DNA of 64,000 bases, from the NCBI RefSeq assembly GCF_000507185.2, contig NZ_AYTM02000002.1:147501-211500 (forward strand), read 5' to 3'. Below the pieces are notes generated by a model that was given only the letters and a program-made list of their open reading frames with translations, searched no databases and was not told the origin of the DNA. Below, one piece after another: positions 8,244-17,330 of the stretch (the stretch's first letter is position 1; each line of letters begins with the position of its first letter). Both the position numbers and the translations under genes were made by a program. This DNA comes from Pseudomonas syringae KCTC 12500. Lineage in GTDB: Bacteria; Pseudomonadota; Gammaproteobacteria; Pseudomonadales; Pseudomonadaceae.

Positions 8244-10451
8244 ATGACCGTCATGAACCATCCTTCCCTGAATTTCCAAGCGGACTCCCGGATCGATCTG
8301 GCAACAGTCCTGCGGATGCTGTTCGATCACAAGACCCTGATCCTGTGGACCGTCGGCGTGTTTTTCCTGATCGGCCTGGGCTATGCCATTCTGGCCACAC
8401 CGGTGTATCAGGCCACCGCCATGATTCAGATAGAGCCTCGGAAAATCGGCATCGAGGGCACGCCGGAAGTCAGTGCCAAGCCACTCTCGGTGTCGCAGGC
8501 GACCACCGAGATCGAGCTGATCAAGTCCCGCGCGCTGCTGGGCAAGGTCGTCGACGATCTGCAGCTCAATAGGCTCCAGACACCTGATTTGTTTCCTGTG
8601 ATCGGTGCTTATCTGTATCGCACCTTCAAGCCCGCACGCGACGGTGAACTGGCGCAGCCTTTATTCGGCCTGACCCAATATGCGTGGGGCGGCGAAAAAA
8701 TAGAGGTATTCCAACTGGAAGTGCCGGAGCACCTGCTGGGTGAAAGGCTCACCCTGACCGCAGGCAAACCCGGCCAGTTCTCGCTCTACGACAGCGAACA
8801 CAATCTGCTGCTCGGCGGTGCGATCAATCGCGTGGTCGAGGGCCACGGAATCAAGATCCAGGTCGCTACGTTGCAGGCACGGCCTGGTACCGATTTCACT
8901 GTCTCCAGACAGCGCACGCTAAGCACCGCGCTGATCTATCAGAACCGCCTGAAGATCGCCGAGGCCGGCAGGGACTCGGGCATCATCTACCTGTCGATCG
9001 AGGACCAGGACGCACAACGGGCCAACCGGATTCTCGATGAGGTCAGCCATCTGTATGTACGTCAGAACGTCGAGCGCAGTTCTGCCGAGGCCGCCCAGCG
9101 CCTGCAGTTCTTGCGCTCGCAGTTACCCGCCGTACGCAAGCAGCTCGAGGAATCGGAAACCGCGCTGAACACCTTCCAGACCAGCGCCCGATCGGTGGAC
9201 CTGAGTATCGAAACCAAGGGGGTGCTTGACCAGGTGGTCAGTCTTGACTCGATGCTGTCCGAACTGAAACTCAAACGCGTCGAACTGGAGCGGCTGTATA
9301 CCCGTGAGCACCCGACCTATCGCAGCCTGATGAGCCAGATGAACCAACTGGAACAACAGCGCCAGGGCCTGCTGAAAAAAATCGACGCGCTGCCCATGAC
9401 TCAGCAAGAGTTGTTGCGTCTGACCCGCGATATGCAGGTCATCAGCCAGACCTACACACTGATGCTCAACAAAAGCCAGGAGCAGGACATTCTGCGCGCC
9501 GGCAACATCGGCAATGTACGGGTCATCGACAACGCCGACACCAATGTCGAAAGACCCGTCAAACCGATGAAAACGCTGATTGTGCTGATTGCCACGCTGC
9601 TCGGCGCACTGGTGGCGATGACCATGGTTTTCGTGCGTCAGGCGTTCTATCGCGGCGTAGAAAGCGCCGAGATCATTGAAAATCTGGGCATGCCAGTCTA
9701 CGCGTCGCTGCCCTACTCGCGTCAACAGGAGCATCTGGACAAGCGCGACCATGCTGGCCAGGAGTCGAAGCTGCTGAGCATCGCCGCGCCCGCCGAGCTG
9801 GCGATCGAGTCATTGCGCAGTCTGCGCACAAGCCTGCACTTCGCCATGCTTGAAGCGCGCAACAACGTGTTGATGATATCCAGCCCGACACCGGGTGCAG
9901 GCAAGTCTTTTGTGTCGAGCAATCTGGCGACCATCATTGCCCAGACCGGCAAACGGGTCCTGCTGATCGATGCCGACATGCGCAAAGGCTACCTGCATCG
10001 CCTCCTCGGGCTGCAACCCAAACACGGGCTGTCCGACACACTGGCGGCGCGCCTGCGCTGTACCGAGGTCATCAACACCACCCGTGTCCGGCATCTGGAT
10101 TTCATCTCCTGTGGTTTCGCCGCGCCCAACCCCTCGGAGCTGCTGATGCATGACAACTTCCACAAGATGCTTGCCGAACTGTCGCCGCTGTACGACCTGA
10201 TTCTGATCGACACCCCGCCCATCCTCGCCGTGACCGATGCGACGCTGGTTGGCCGTCAGGCGGGCACTTGCCTGCTGGTGGCGCGCTTCGGCATGACCAC
10301 CGTTCAGGAAATCGAAGCCAGCAAACGACGTTTGGGTCAGAACGGAATTCTGATCAAGGGCGCCATTTTCAACGCGGTGGTGCGCAAGGCCACGACCTCC
10401 GACTACGACTGCGCCGCCTACGGCTACAACTACCACCCCGCGCCTCGATAG
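8244..10451 (+). CDS. wzc: Wzc-type polysaccharide co-polymerase and tyrosine autokinase
   Basis: A 735-residue inner-membrane protein. The N-terminal Wzz-like part has a first membrane segment around residues 30-52 and a periplasmic coiled region (SEAAQRLQFLRSQLPAVRKQ). A second membrane segment follows RPVKPMKTLIVLIATLLGAL. The cytoplasmic BY-kinase domain has Walker A SPTPGAGKS, Walker A' VLLIDADMRKG and Walker B LILIDTPP. The C-terminal tail SDYDCAAYGYNYHPAPR holds a tyrosine cluster, the usual autophosphorylation site. It controls chain length and contacts Wza. A likely ribosome site (AGGA of CAGGAGCAACAGG) precedes ATG 8244. Confidence 0.93.
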   Translation: MTVMNHPSLNFQADSRIDLATVLRMLFDHKTLILWTVGVFFLIGLGYAILATPVYQATAMIQIEPRKIGIEGTPEVSAKPLSVSQATTEIELIKSRALLGKVVDDLQLNRLQTPDLFPVIGAYLYRTFKPARDGELAQPLFGLTQYAWGGEKIEVFQLEVPEHLLGERLTLTAGKPGQFSLYDSEHNLLLGGAINRVVEGHGIKIQVATLQARPGTDFTVSRQRTLSTALIYQNRLKIAEAGRDSGIIYLSIEDQDAQRANRILDEVSHLYVRQNVERSSAEAAQRLQFLRSQLPAVRKQLEESETALNTFQTSARSVDLSIETKGVLDQVVSLDSMLSELKLKRVELERLYTREHPTYRSLMSQMNQLEQQRQGLLKKIDALPMTQQELLRLTRDMQVISQTYTLMLNKSQEQDILRAGNIGNVRVIDNADTNVERPVKPMKTLIVLIATLLGALVAMTMVFVRQAFYRGVESAEIIENLGMPVYASLPYSRQQEHLDKRDHAGQESKLLSIAAPAELAIESLRSLRTSLHFAMLEARNNVLMISSPTPGAGKSFVSSNLATIIAQTGKRVLLIDADMRKGYLHRLLGLQPKHGLSDTLAARLRCTEVINTTRVRHLDFISCGFAAPNPSELLMHDNFHKMLAELSPLYDLILIDTPPILAVTDATLVGRQAGTCLLVARFGMTTVQEIEASKRRLGQNGILIKGAIFNAVVRKATTSDYDCAAYGYNYHPAPR

Positions 10452-10503
10452 ACGGGACGCTGCTTGCCGCTGACCGAGCTGTTTCATTTAAAAGGAATTA
10501 ACC

Positions 10504-11016
10504 ATGTCCCACTCCGACCAGGATGTCCGCTGGTACCTGATCCAGACCAAACCGCGGCAGGAAGCCCGCGCCGAAGAACATTTGCGGCGTCAGCAGTTCG
10601 AGTGCTATCGACCGTTACAGGCCGATGTAAAAAAAACCGGCGCGAAGGCTCAGGCCGGCGAGCCCTTGTTCCCCGGCTATCTGTTCATTCACATGGATCA
10701 GGTGCAGGACAACTGGTACCCGATTCGCTCCACCCGCGGCGTCTCGCGCATCGTGACCTTCGGTGGTCATCCGGTGCCGGTTCGGGATCATCTGATCGAG
10801 CAGATCCGCCAACGACTCGCCACACCCGCGCCGAAAACACAGTTTACCCAGGGCGACGCAGTGCTGATCACCCATGCCAGCTGGGGTGACGTCGAGGCCA
10901 TCTTTCTGAGCGAAGACGGCGCGCAGCGCGCGGTGATCCTGCTCAATATGCTGCAACGCCAGCAAAAAGTGGTGCTGCCGATCAGCAGCCTGTCGCGAAT
11001 CGAGGCGAGCGCCTAG
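10504..11016 (+). CDS. rfaH: RfaH-type specialised NusG paralogue (transcription antiterminator)
   Basis: A 170-residue protein with a NusG N-terminal domain (WYLIQTKPRQEARAEEHLRR, then GEPLFPGYLFIHMD and RSTRGVSRIVTFGG) and a short C-terminal KOW-like domain (QGDAVLITHASWGDVEAIF, then VILLNMLQRQQKVVLPISSL). It tracks E. coli RfaH closely, including EPLFP-YLF, TRGVS and LLNL-type motifs, and unlike housekeeping NusG it lies in a biosynthetic operon. RfaH binds RNA polymerase paused at ops, prevents Rho-dependent termination and recruits ribosomes. Two ops sequences occur in this operon's leader, so it probably drives its own operon. LoaP is an alternative paralogue class, but the ops match favours RfaH. 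Confidence 0.85.
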   Translation: MSHSDQDVRWYLIQTKPRQEARAEEHLRRQQFECYRPLQADVKKTGAKAQAGEPLFPGYLFIHMDQVQDNWYPIRSTRGVSRIVTFGGHPVPVRDHLIEQIRQRLATPAPKTQFTQGDAVLITHASWGDVEAIFLSEDGAQRAVILLNMLQRQQKVVLPISSLSRIEASA

Positions 11017-11100
11017 CGCTCGAACCCGCCGCAACCTGCCGCACGACGTGTACTGAAAGCATGCGTCGCACGCCTGTTCCACCAGCCTCGGAATCGCACC

Positions 11101-12102
11101 ATGCCGCGCCAGACCACCCTGGTGACGCTCACCTATGGTGACCGTTTCAGCTATTTGCACACCCTGATCAGCCGCTCGCTGGAAAGCCCGCTGATCGGCC
11201 GCGTGATCGTTGTCAGCAATGCTTCCACCGCGCCGCTGCAAGCGCTGTGCGATAAGTGGCCCGATCGGGTTCAGGTGATCTGGCTACCGCACAACACCGG
11301 CTCGGCCAATGGCTACTCGGTGGGCATCAACGCCGCGCTGCAAACCGGAGACGACTGCATCTGGCTGATGGACGACGATAACGCACCGACCGCGCATGCC
11401 ATCGAGGCATTGCATCGATCCTTGCGTGAACGGCAACTCCTCGACGGCCAGGACAACTGCGCGGTGCTCGGCTTTCGCCCCACGCATCAAGCCGACATCG
11501 CCGCAGGTGTGCCACTGCAATACGCAATCCAGCGGCGCTCAAGCTTCTTCGGCTTTCACATCGCCCAGTTGCCTTACAAGATCTGGCGACGCCTGCCGTG
11601 GGGACAGCCCGATGCGACCCGGCTGATGCCGGAACGCGTGCAACTGCCCTTTGCCACTTACGGCGGGCTGCTTGCCCATCGCAGCCTTTACGAAAAGATC
11701 GGCCTGCCACTGGATGCTCTCAAGCTGTACAGCGATGACAGCGAATACACCTGGCGCATCACCGACGGTGGCGGAAAGCTGTTTCTGGTGCCCGATGCGC
11801 GGCTGGATGATCTGGAAGACTCCTGGAACATCAAGGCACGGACCCGCAATGTCTATGAAAGCTACCTGCTGGGCGGGTCGGATCTGCGCGCCTACTACGC
11901 AGCGCGTAATCAGGCCTGGTTCGACAAACATGTCTGGGCAGCTTCCACGCTCAGCTATCGGCTCAATCGCCGGGTGTTTCTCTGCCTGCTGAACCTGTAT
12001 GCCTGGCGCCATGACGCGGCCCAGCGTCTGGACCTGCTCAACGACGCCATTCGCGAAGGCGAAGCCGGCAGGCTGGGCCTGAACAGGGCCTACCCACTAT
12101 GA
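11101..12102 (+). CDS. Family 2 glycosyltransferase (rhamnosyl/galactofuranosyl type)
   Basis: A 333-residue cytoplasmic transferase. The N-terminal LVTLTYGDRFSYLHTLI and VIVVSNASTAPLQAL lead to HNTGSANGYSVGINAAL and the metal-binding WLMDDDNAP, a pattern seen in rhamnosyltransferase- and GlfT-like GT2 enzymes. A later EYTWRITDGGGKLFLVPDA fits the acceptor-side ED/W region of that group. It follows rfaH after an 84-base gap and overlaps the next gene by 4 bases (ATGA). The sugar transferred is not certain. Confidence 0.82.
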   Translation: MPRQTTLVTLTYGDRFSYLHTLISRSLESPLIGRVIVVSNASTAPLQALCDKWPDRVQVIWLPHNTGSANGYSVGINAALQTGDDCIWLMDDDNAPTAHAIEALHRSLRERQLLDGQDNCAVLGFRPTHQADIAAGVPLQYAIQRRSSFFGFHIAQLPYKIWRRLPWGQPDATRLMPERVQLPFATYGGLLAHRSLYEKIGLPLDALKLYSDDSEYTWRITDGGGKLFLVPDARLDDLEDSWNIKARTRNVYESYLLGGSDLRAYYAARNQAWFDKHVWAASTLSYRLNRRVFLCLLNLYAWRHDAAQRLDLLNDAIREGEAGRLGLNRAYPL

Positions 12103-13304
12103 AAATCCTTTTCATCAACAGCCTCTACGCGCCCGATATCGGCGGCGGCGCAGAAATCATTCTGCAGCGTACGGTCGAGGGCTTGCAGCAGCGCGGGCAC
12201 AGCGTCGCGGTATTGGCCACCACTGACCGGCCTGGCCTGCAACTGGCGGAGGTCAACCGGGTCAAGGTCTATCGGGCCGGCCTGCTTAACCACTATTGGC
12301 ACTTCATCGCCCAGCGTCCGGGCCGTCTGGCGCGCTTTGCCTGGCACTGGCGCGACCGCTACAACGCAGGCATGCGTGAGTACGTGGAGCGCGTGATGGA
12401 GCTGGAGCAGCCAGAACTGGTGGTGTGCCATAACCTGACGGGCTGGTCGGTCTCGGCATGGGACCCGATCACCCAGGCCAATTGCCCGATCGTGCAGGTG
12501 CTGCATGATTTCTACCTGCTGTGCCCGGCAAGCACGATGTTCAGAAAAGGCAAAAGCTGTCAGCGCCAGTGCACGACGTGCACACGGTTGCGCAGTCATC
12601 ATGCACAACAGTCGGAACAGGTCAGCGCGGTGGTCGGCGTCAGCCGCTTCATGCTCGACACGCTGCGGGCGCAGGATTATTTCAAGCATGCCAGAGGCTA
12701 TGTGGTGCATAACGCCAGCCCGTTTACGCCAGCGCTTCGCGAGCAGCCCAAAGCACTTGTCGATAACGCACCGTTGCGTTTCGGTTACCTGGGCACCCTG
12801 TCGACCAACAAGGGGCTGGAGTGGCTGATCGAGCAGTTCCAGCGCCTGCCGTTCAAAGCCACCTTGCAGATCGCCGGGCGCGGACAGCCATCCGATGAAA
12901 AGCGCTTCAGGGCCATGGTCACTTCCCCTGACATCAGCTTCGTCGGTTTTCAGAGGCCTGAGCATTTCTATCGCCAGATCGACGTGGCGGTTGTGCCTTC
13001 CCTGTGGAATGAGCCATTCGGCATGGTCGCGGTCGAGGCGTGCGCGCACTCGCTGCCGGTCATCGCCAGCCGCATGGGCGGGCTCACGGAAATCATTCAG
13101 GAACCGCTAAACGGCTTGCTGTGCAGCCCCGATGACCCTGACTCACTGGGGCTGGCGATGCTCAAGCTGCATCAGCAGCCCGAACTGCTGGCACGCCTCG
13201 GCAGCCAGGCACGCAGCAGCGTCGCGTCATTGATGAACCTGGACTTGATGCTGGACCAGTACGAAAGCATCTTCGCCCAGACCTTGCAGGATCGCAGCAC
13301 GTAG
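12099..13304 (+). CDS. Family 4 glycosyltransferase
   Basis: A 401-residue GT-B retaining transferase. The N-terminal half starts MKILFINSLYAPDIGGGAE with the GT4 glycine-rich acceptor loop. The C-terminal half has FGYLGTLSTNKGLEWLIEQF and the donor-binding E-x7-E motif in NEPFGMVAVEACAHSLPVIA. A cysteine-rich stretch, CQRQCTTC near residues 150-160, sits between the domains; this occurs in some family members and might bind a metal. The start overlaps the previous stop (ATGA), showing translational coupling. Confidence 0.85.
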   Translation: MKILFINSLYAPDIGGGAEIILQRTVEGLQQRGHSVAVLATTDRPGLQLAEVNRVKVYRAGLLNHYWHFIAQRPGRLARFAWHWRDRYNAGMREYVERVMELEQPELVVCHNLTGWSVSAWDPITQANCPIVQVLHDFYLLCPASTMFRKGKSCQRQCTTCTRLRSHHAQQSEQVSAVVGVSRFMLDTLRAQDYFKHARGYVVHNASPFTPALREQPKALVDNAPLRFGYLGTLSTNKGLEWLIEQFQRLPFKATLQIAGRGQPSDEKRFRAMVTSPDISFVGFQRPEHFYRQIDVAVVPSLWNEPFGMVAVEACAHSLPVIASRMGGLTEIIQEPLNGLLCSPDDPDSLGLAMLKLHQQPELLARLGSQARSSVASLMNLDLMLDQYESIFAQTLQDRST

Positions 13305-13408
13305 CACCTGGCAAGTAGCACGGCGAACGGGCGCAGTCGCCCCGTTCGACGACATCACGGACACGGTGTGGCACCCGCCAGTTCACCTTCATCAGCAGGA
13401 TGCTCAAG

Positions 13409-14524
13409 ATGATTTTCATCAATGCACGGTTTCTTACCCAGGACATCAGTGGTGTACAGCGCTACGCAGAGCAGATGTGCCGAGCGCTGAAGCGACTGCG
13501 CGACGATCTGGTATTCGTTGCCCCGCATAACATCAGACTGCATGACTGCGCCAGCGCATTGGAGGCGCACTGCATCGGGCGCTCCACCGGGCATGTGTGG
13601 GAACAGATCGACCTGCCGCTGTACCTGAAACGTCGGGGCAGTCCGTTGCTGATCTCGATCAGCAACACCGGGCCCATGCTGTATGGCAACCAGATTGCGA
13701 CTCACCACGACATCAACTATGTGCGCTACCCGCAAAGTTACACCCGGTTGTTCCGGCTGGCCTATCGGACCATCACCCCGATCCTGCTGTCGCGCGCCAG
13801 AACGCTGATCACCGGCAGTCACTTCTCGCGCAGAGAAATATCCTCGTTCTATGGTTACGCAGAAGACAAAGTGCTCGTCGTACCGGCTGCGGTCAGCGAC
13901 GATTTCATCCCGGGGCCGACCGCTGTGAATCGTCCGAACTACCTGCTGGCCGTGTCCTCGCCGGCCGTACACAAGAATTTCAGACGCATGATTCAGGCCT
14001 TTCTCAGCCTGCGTGGCCACCCGGATCTGCAGTTGCATATTGTCGGCGCAGCCAGCGCGCTGTTTGCCGACCCGAACCTGCAACACATCGCCTGTCGTGA
14101 CCCGCGTATCCGTTTTCTGGGTCGCCTCAGTGATGCCGAGCTGATCGCGCAGTACCAGGGCGCGACTGCGTTCGTCTTCCCTTCGCTTTACGAGGGCTTC
14201 GGCATCCCGCCACTCGAAGCCCAGGCCTGCGGCTGCCCGGTGCTGGCGGCCAATGCCGCGTCGATCCCGGAAGTTCTGCAGGCCAGTGCGCTGTATTTCG
14301 ACCCGCTGGACGTCAGCCACATGGCCGCAGCCATGCAGCGCATTCTGCTGGATGCGCCCTTGCGCAACGCGCTGCGTGTCCAGGGCCTGCAAAACGTGCA
14401 GCGTTTTTCCTGGGAGCTTTCCGCACAGCGTCTTTCCCAGCACATCGATACGTTGCTGGCGTCCGACCCCGCGCAGCAAAGCAGACTGAACATCGCTACC
14501 GAATCATCCACCGGCAAACCCTGA
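13409..14524 (+). CDS. Family 4 glycosyltransferase (mannosyl/rhamnosyl type)
   Basis: About 371 residues from ATG 13409 (MIFINARFLTQDISGVQRYA). An in-frame ATG at 13400 is possible, but the AGCAGG at 13394-13399 is spaced better for 13409. GT4 features are the N-terminal TQDISGVQRYAEQM loop, LAVSSPAVHKNFRRMIQAF at the start of the donor domain, and the E-x7-E motif YEGFGIPPLEAQACGCPVLA. It resembles transferases that use GDP-mannose or related donors in polysaccharide clusters, but the donor is inferred only from overall likeness. Confidence 0.83.
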   Translation: MIFINARFLTQDISGVQRYAEQMCRALKRLRDDLVFVAPHNIRLHDCASALEAHCIGRSTGHVWEQIDLPLYLKRRGSPLLISISNTGPMLYGNQIATHHDINYVRYPQSYTRLFRLAYRTITPILLSRARTLITGSHFSRREISSFYGYAEDKVLVVPAAVSDDFIPGPTAVNRPNYLLAVSSPAVHKNFRRMIQAFLSLRGHPDLQLHIVGAASALFADPNLQHIACRDPRIRFLGRLSDAELIAQYQGATAFVFPSLYEGFGIPPLEAQACGCPVLAANAASIPEVLQASALYFDPLDVSHMAAAMQRILLDAPLRNALRVQGLQNVQRFSWELSAQRLSQHIDTLLASDPAQQSRLNIATESSTGKP

Positions 14525-14597
14525 ATCCACAACAGCAACGCCAGGATGCGCGCCGTCGCGTCCGCAGTAACGCGGGCCATTACAGCAAGGAACGCCC

Positions 14598-15827
14598 ATG
14601 AGAATTGCTATCGTCCACGACTGGCTGGTGAGCTACGCCGGCGCCGAGCGCGTGCTCGCGTCATTGATCAACGTCTGGCCCGCTGCGGACCTGTTTGCGG
14701 TCATCGACTTCCTCAGCGATCAGGACCGCGCGCACCTGCATGGCAAGGTCGCCAGAACGACGTTCATCCAGAAGCTGCCCGGTGCCCGCAAACACTATTC
14801 GCGCTACCTGCCACTGATGCCGCTGGCCATCGAGCAACTGGATCTGTACGGCTATGACCTGATCATCAGCAGCAGCCACGCAGTGGCCAAGGGCGTGCTG
14901 TGCGGCCCGGACCAATTGCACATCAGCTATGTGCACTCGCCGATCCGCTATGCCTGGGACTTGCAGCATCAGTACCTTCAGGAGTCAGGGCTGAGCAAGG
15001 GAATCAAGGGTGGCCTGGCACGCCTGGTCCTGCATTACATTCGCTTGTGGGACCAGCGCACGTCGACCGGCGTGGATGCCTTCATTGCCAATTCCGGGTT
15101 TATCGGTGCGCGCATCAGCAAGGCCTATCGACGCGACTCCACCGTCATCTACCCGCCGGTGGACACGCTCGGCTTCACCGCACAGGGCACACGTGGGGAC
15201 TTCTACCTCTGCGCCTCGCGAATGGTGCCTTACAAACGCATGCCGATGATTGTCGAGGCCTTCGCCGCGATGCCTGACAAACGCCTGATCATGATCGGCG
15301 ACGGACCGGACCTGGCCAAGGCACAGGCCATTGCCAGCCAGGTGAGCAACGTGACGCTGCTGGGTTTTCAGCCAGGTAACGTGCTGCTCGAGCACATGCG
15401 CAGTGCCAGGGCGTTTGTCTTCGCCGCCGAGGAAGATTTCGGCATCAGCCCGGTCGAGGCCCAGGCCTGCGGCACGCCGGTCATCGCCTTCGCCAAGGGC
15501 GGCGTCATGGAAACCGTGCGCGGTCTGGATCACCCGCAGCCGACCGGCGTGTTCTACCGACAGCAAACAGTCGCATCACTGATTGCCGCCATCGGCGAAT
15601 TCGAAGCGGCGCAATCACGCATCTCTCCCGAGGCCTGCCGGGCCAATGCCGAGCGGTTTTCGGTCGCGCGCTTCGAGCAGGAGATCAAAGCCTTCGTCGA
15701 GGACCGTCTGGCCCTCTCAAGCAGGGTTCATCTGGCGCGCCTGCCTCAATCGCAATGTGCCGCCCAGACATCTCCCGGGCCTGGCAGTGAACTGCCTGGC
15801 CGTGTCGTCTCCCTGAAAACCGTCTGA
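14598..15827 (+). CDS. Family 4 glycosyltransferase (WbaZ-like)
   Basis: A 409-residue transferase beginning MRIAIVHDWLVSYAGAERVL, with a conserved SYVHSPIRYAWDL segment and the E-x7-E motif EEDFGISPVEAQACGTPVIA. These strings are typical of WbaZ-like mannosyltransferases in group 1 capsule and O-antigen clusters. The C-terminal 40 residues after the Rossmann domain are low in conserved character. It is the fifth glycosyltransferase in the operon. With the initiating WcaJ-type enzyme this implies a repeat unit of up to six sugars if each adds one residue. Confidence 0.85.
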   Translation: MRIAIVHDWLVSYAGAERVLASLINVWPAADLFAVIDFLSDQDRAHLHGKVARTTFIQKLPGARKHYSRYLPLMPLAIEQLDLYGYDLIISSSHAVAKGVLCGPDQLHISYVHSPIRYAWDLQHQYLQESGLSKGIKGGLARLVLHYIRLWDQRTSTGVDAFIANSGFIGARISKAYRRDSTVIYPPVDTLGFTAQGTRGDFYLCASRMVPYKRMPMIVEAFAAMPDKRLIMIGDGPDLAKAQAIASQVSNVTLLGFQPGNVLLEHMRSARAFVFAAEEDFGISPVEAQACGTPVIAFAKGGVMETVRGLDHPQPTGVFYRQQTVASLIAAIGEFEAAQSRISPEACRANAERFSVARFEQEIKAFVEDRLALSSRVHLARLPQSQCAAQTSPGPGSELPGRVVSLKTV

Positions 15828-15840
15828 ACGAGCCCTTCCC

Positions 15841-17250
15841 ATGCGTACTTCAGTTCGCGGCATTCTGCGTGCCCACCAGTCAGCGCTTTCGCTCGCCCAT
15901 CGCTTGCTGGACCTGACCGTCATTGTGCTGATCGGTTACTGGCAAACCGGGCTGACGGTCACCGACAGCACAGAGGCCTGGTCGCACATTTTCCTCGCGG
16001 TGCTGGTCTTTCACTGGGTCAGCGAGTACCACCAGTTGTATGGCTCATGGCGCGGCGAGCGCATCCTGCGCGAGCTGACCAAGGTCTTCAGTTACTGGGC
16101 GATGACCTTCATCACCCTGCTGTCGCTGAACAGCCTGCTGCTCAACCAGACGCAATTGCCCGATAACGGCCAGATGAGCTGGTTCGCGCTGGCCCTCGCC
16201 GTGCTGTGCGGCTACCGGCTGCTGATTCGCCTAGCCCTGCACACCCTGCGTCGGCGCGGCTTCAATACGCGCCGGGTGGCGATCGTCGGCACCGGGCAGG
16301 TCGGCGAGCGGCTGGCCCGGTCCATCGCCCTGGCGCCCTGGATGGGCCTGATCCTGCTGGGCTTTTACGACGCGCATCCGCAGCAGATGAATCTGCAGGC
16401 GCACAAGCGCCGACCGCCCGTACTGGGTGACCTGCAGCAGTTGATCGAAGATGCCCGCGCTGGCCGGATCGACAAGGTGTACATCACCCTCGCCTTCAGC
16501 GCAGAACCGCAACTGCGCGAGTTGATTACGGGCCTGAGCGACACCACCGCCTCGGTGTACCTGATTCCGGATGTGTTCATGTTCGACCTGCTGCACGCGC
16601 GCAGTGAAAGCATCAACGGCCTGGCCAGCATCAGCATTTTCGACTCGCCCATGGACGGTGCCTGGAGCCTGGCCAAACGTGCCGAAGACATCGTGCTGTC
16701 GAGCCTGATTCTGTTGCTGATCGCCGTGCCCCTGCTGACCATTGCGGCAGCCATCAAGCTTACCTCGGCCGGCCCGGTGCTGTTCCGCCAACGTCGCTAC
16801 GGGCTGGACGGCCGCTCGATCATGGTCTGGAAATTTCGCAGCATGAGCGTCCAGGAAAACACCGATGTGGTGCTTCAGGCGACGCGCAACGACGCGCGGG
16901 TAACACCGCTGGGCCGCTTTTTGCGCCGGACGTCGCTGGATGAGCTGCCGCAGTTCTTCAACGTGCTGCACGGCGACATGTCCATCGTTGGCCCACGCCC
17001 CCACGCCATTGCCCACAACGAGCAATACCGCAGACAGGTCAGCGGCTACATGTTGCGCCACAAGGTCAAGCCCGGCATCACCGGCTGGGCGCAGATCAAC
17101 GGCTGGCGCGGCGAAACCGACACGCTGGACAAGATGCGCATGCGCGTCGAGTTCGACCTGGAATACATCGAGCACTGGTCGATCTGGCTGGACCTGAAAA
17201 TCATTCTGCTGACGCTGCTCAAGGGGTTCGTCAACAAGAACGCCTTCTGA
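15841..17250 (+). CDS. WcaJ-type undecaprenyl-phosphate glycosyl-1-phosphate transferase
   Basis: A 469-residue polyisoprenyl-phosphate hexose-1-phosphate transferase that starts repeat-unit synthesis by moving sugar-1-phosphate to undecaprenyl phosphate. Four hydrophobic segments lie in the first 120 residues or so, followed by a CoA-binding-like domain (RRVAIVGTGQVGERLARSI) and a fifth hydrophobic segment near residues 283-302. The catalytic domain has VLFRQRRYGLDGRSIMVWKF, LRRTSLDELPQFFNVLHGDM and SIVGPRPHAI, ending in the usual GITGWAQINGWRGETD. Glucose is the commonest substrate of this length class, but galactose cannot be excluded. Confidence 0.9.
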   Translation: MRTSVRGILRAHQSALSLAHRLLDLTVIVLIGYWQTGLTVTDSTEAWSHIFLAVLVFHWVSEYHQLYGSWRGERILRELTKVFSYWAMTFITLLSLNSLLLNQTQLPDNGQMSWFALALAVLCGYRLLIRLALHTLRRRGFNTRRVAIVGTGQVGERLARSIALAPWMGLILLGFYDAHPQQMNLQAHKRRPPVLGDLQQLIEDARAGRIDKVYITLAFSAEPQLRELITGLSDTTASVYLIPDVFMFDLLHARSESINGLASISIFDSPMDGAWSLAKRAEDIVLSSLILLLIAVPLLTIAAAIKLTSAGPVLFRQRRYGLDGRSIMVWKFRSMSVQENTDVVLQATRNDARVTPLGRFLRRTSLDELPQFFNVLHGDMSIVGPRPHAIAHNEQYRRQVSGYMLRHKVKPGITGWAQINGWRGETDTLDKMRMRVEFDLEYIEHWSIWLDLKIILLTLLKGFVNKNAF

Positions 17251-17330
17251 TGCCAGCGCTGACCTGAGCACACACCGAACACCCTCGGTACGCAACAAGA
17301 ACGGAGCAATCCCATGAAAGGAAAAACGTC

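Noticed and set aside
16231..17298. A 355-codon minus-strand open frame
   Set aside because: Antisense to the WcaJ-type gene; low-complexity composition rich in Gln, Arg and His, typical of a shadow frame.
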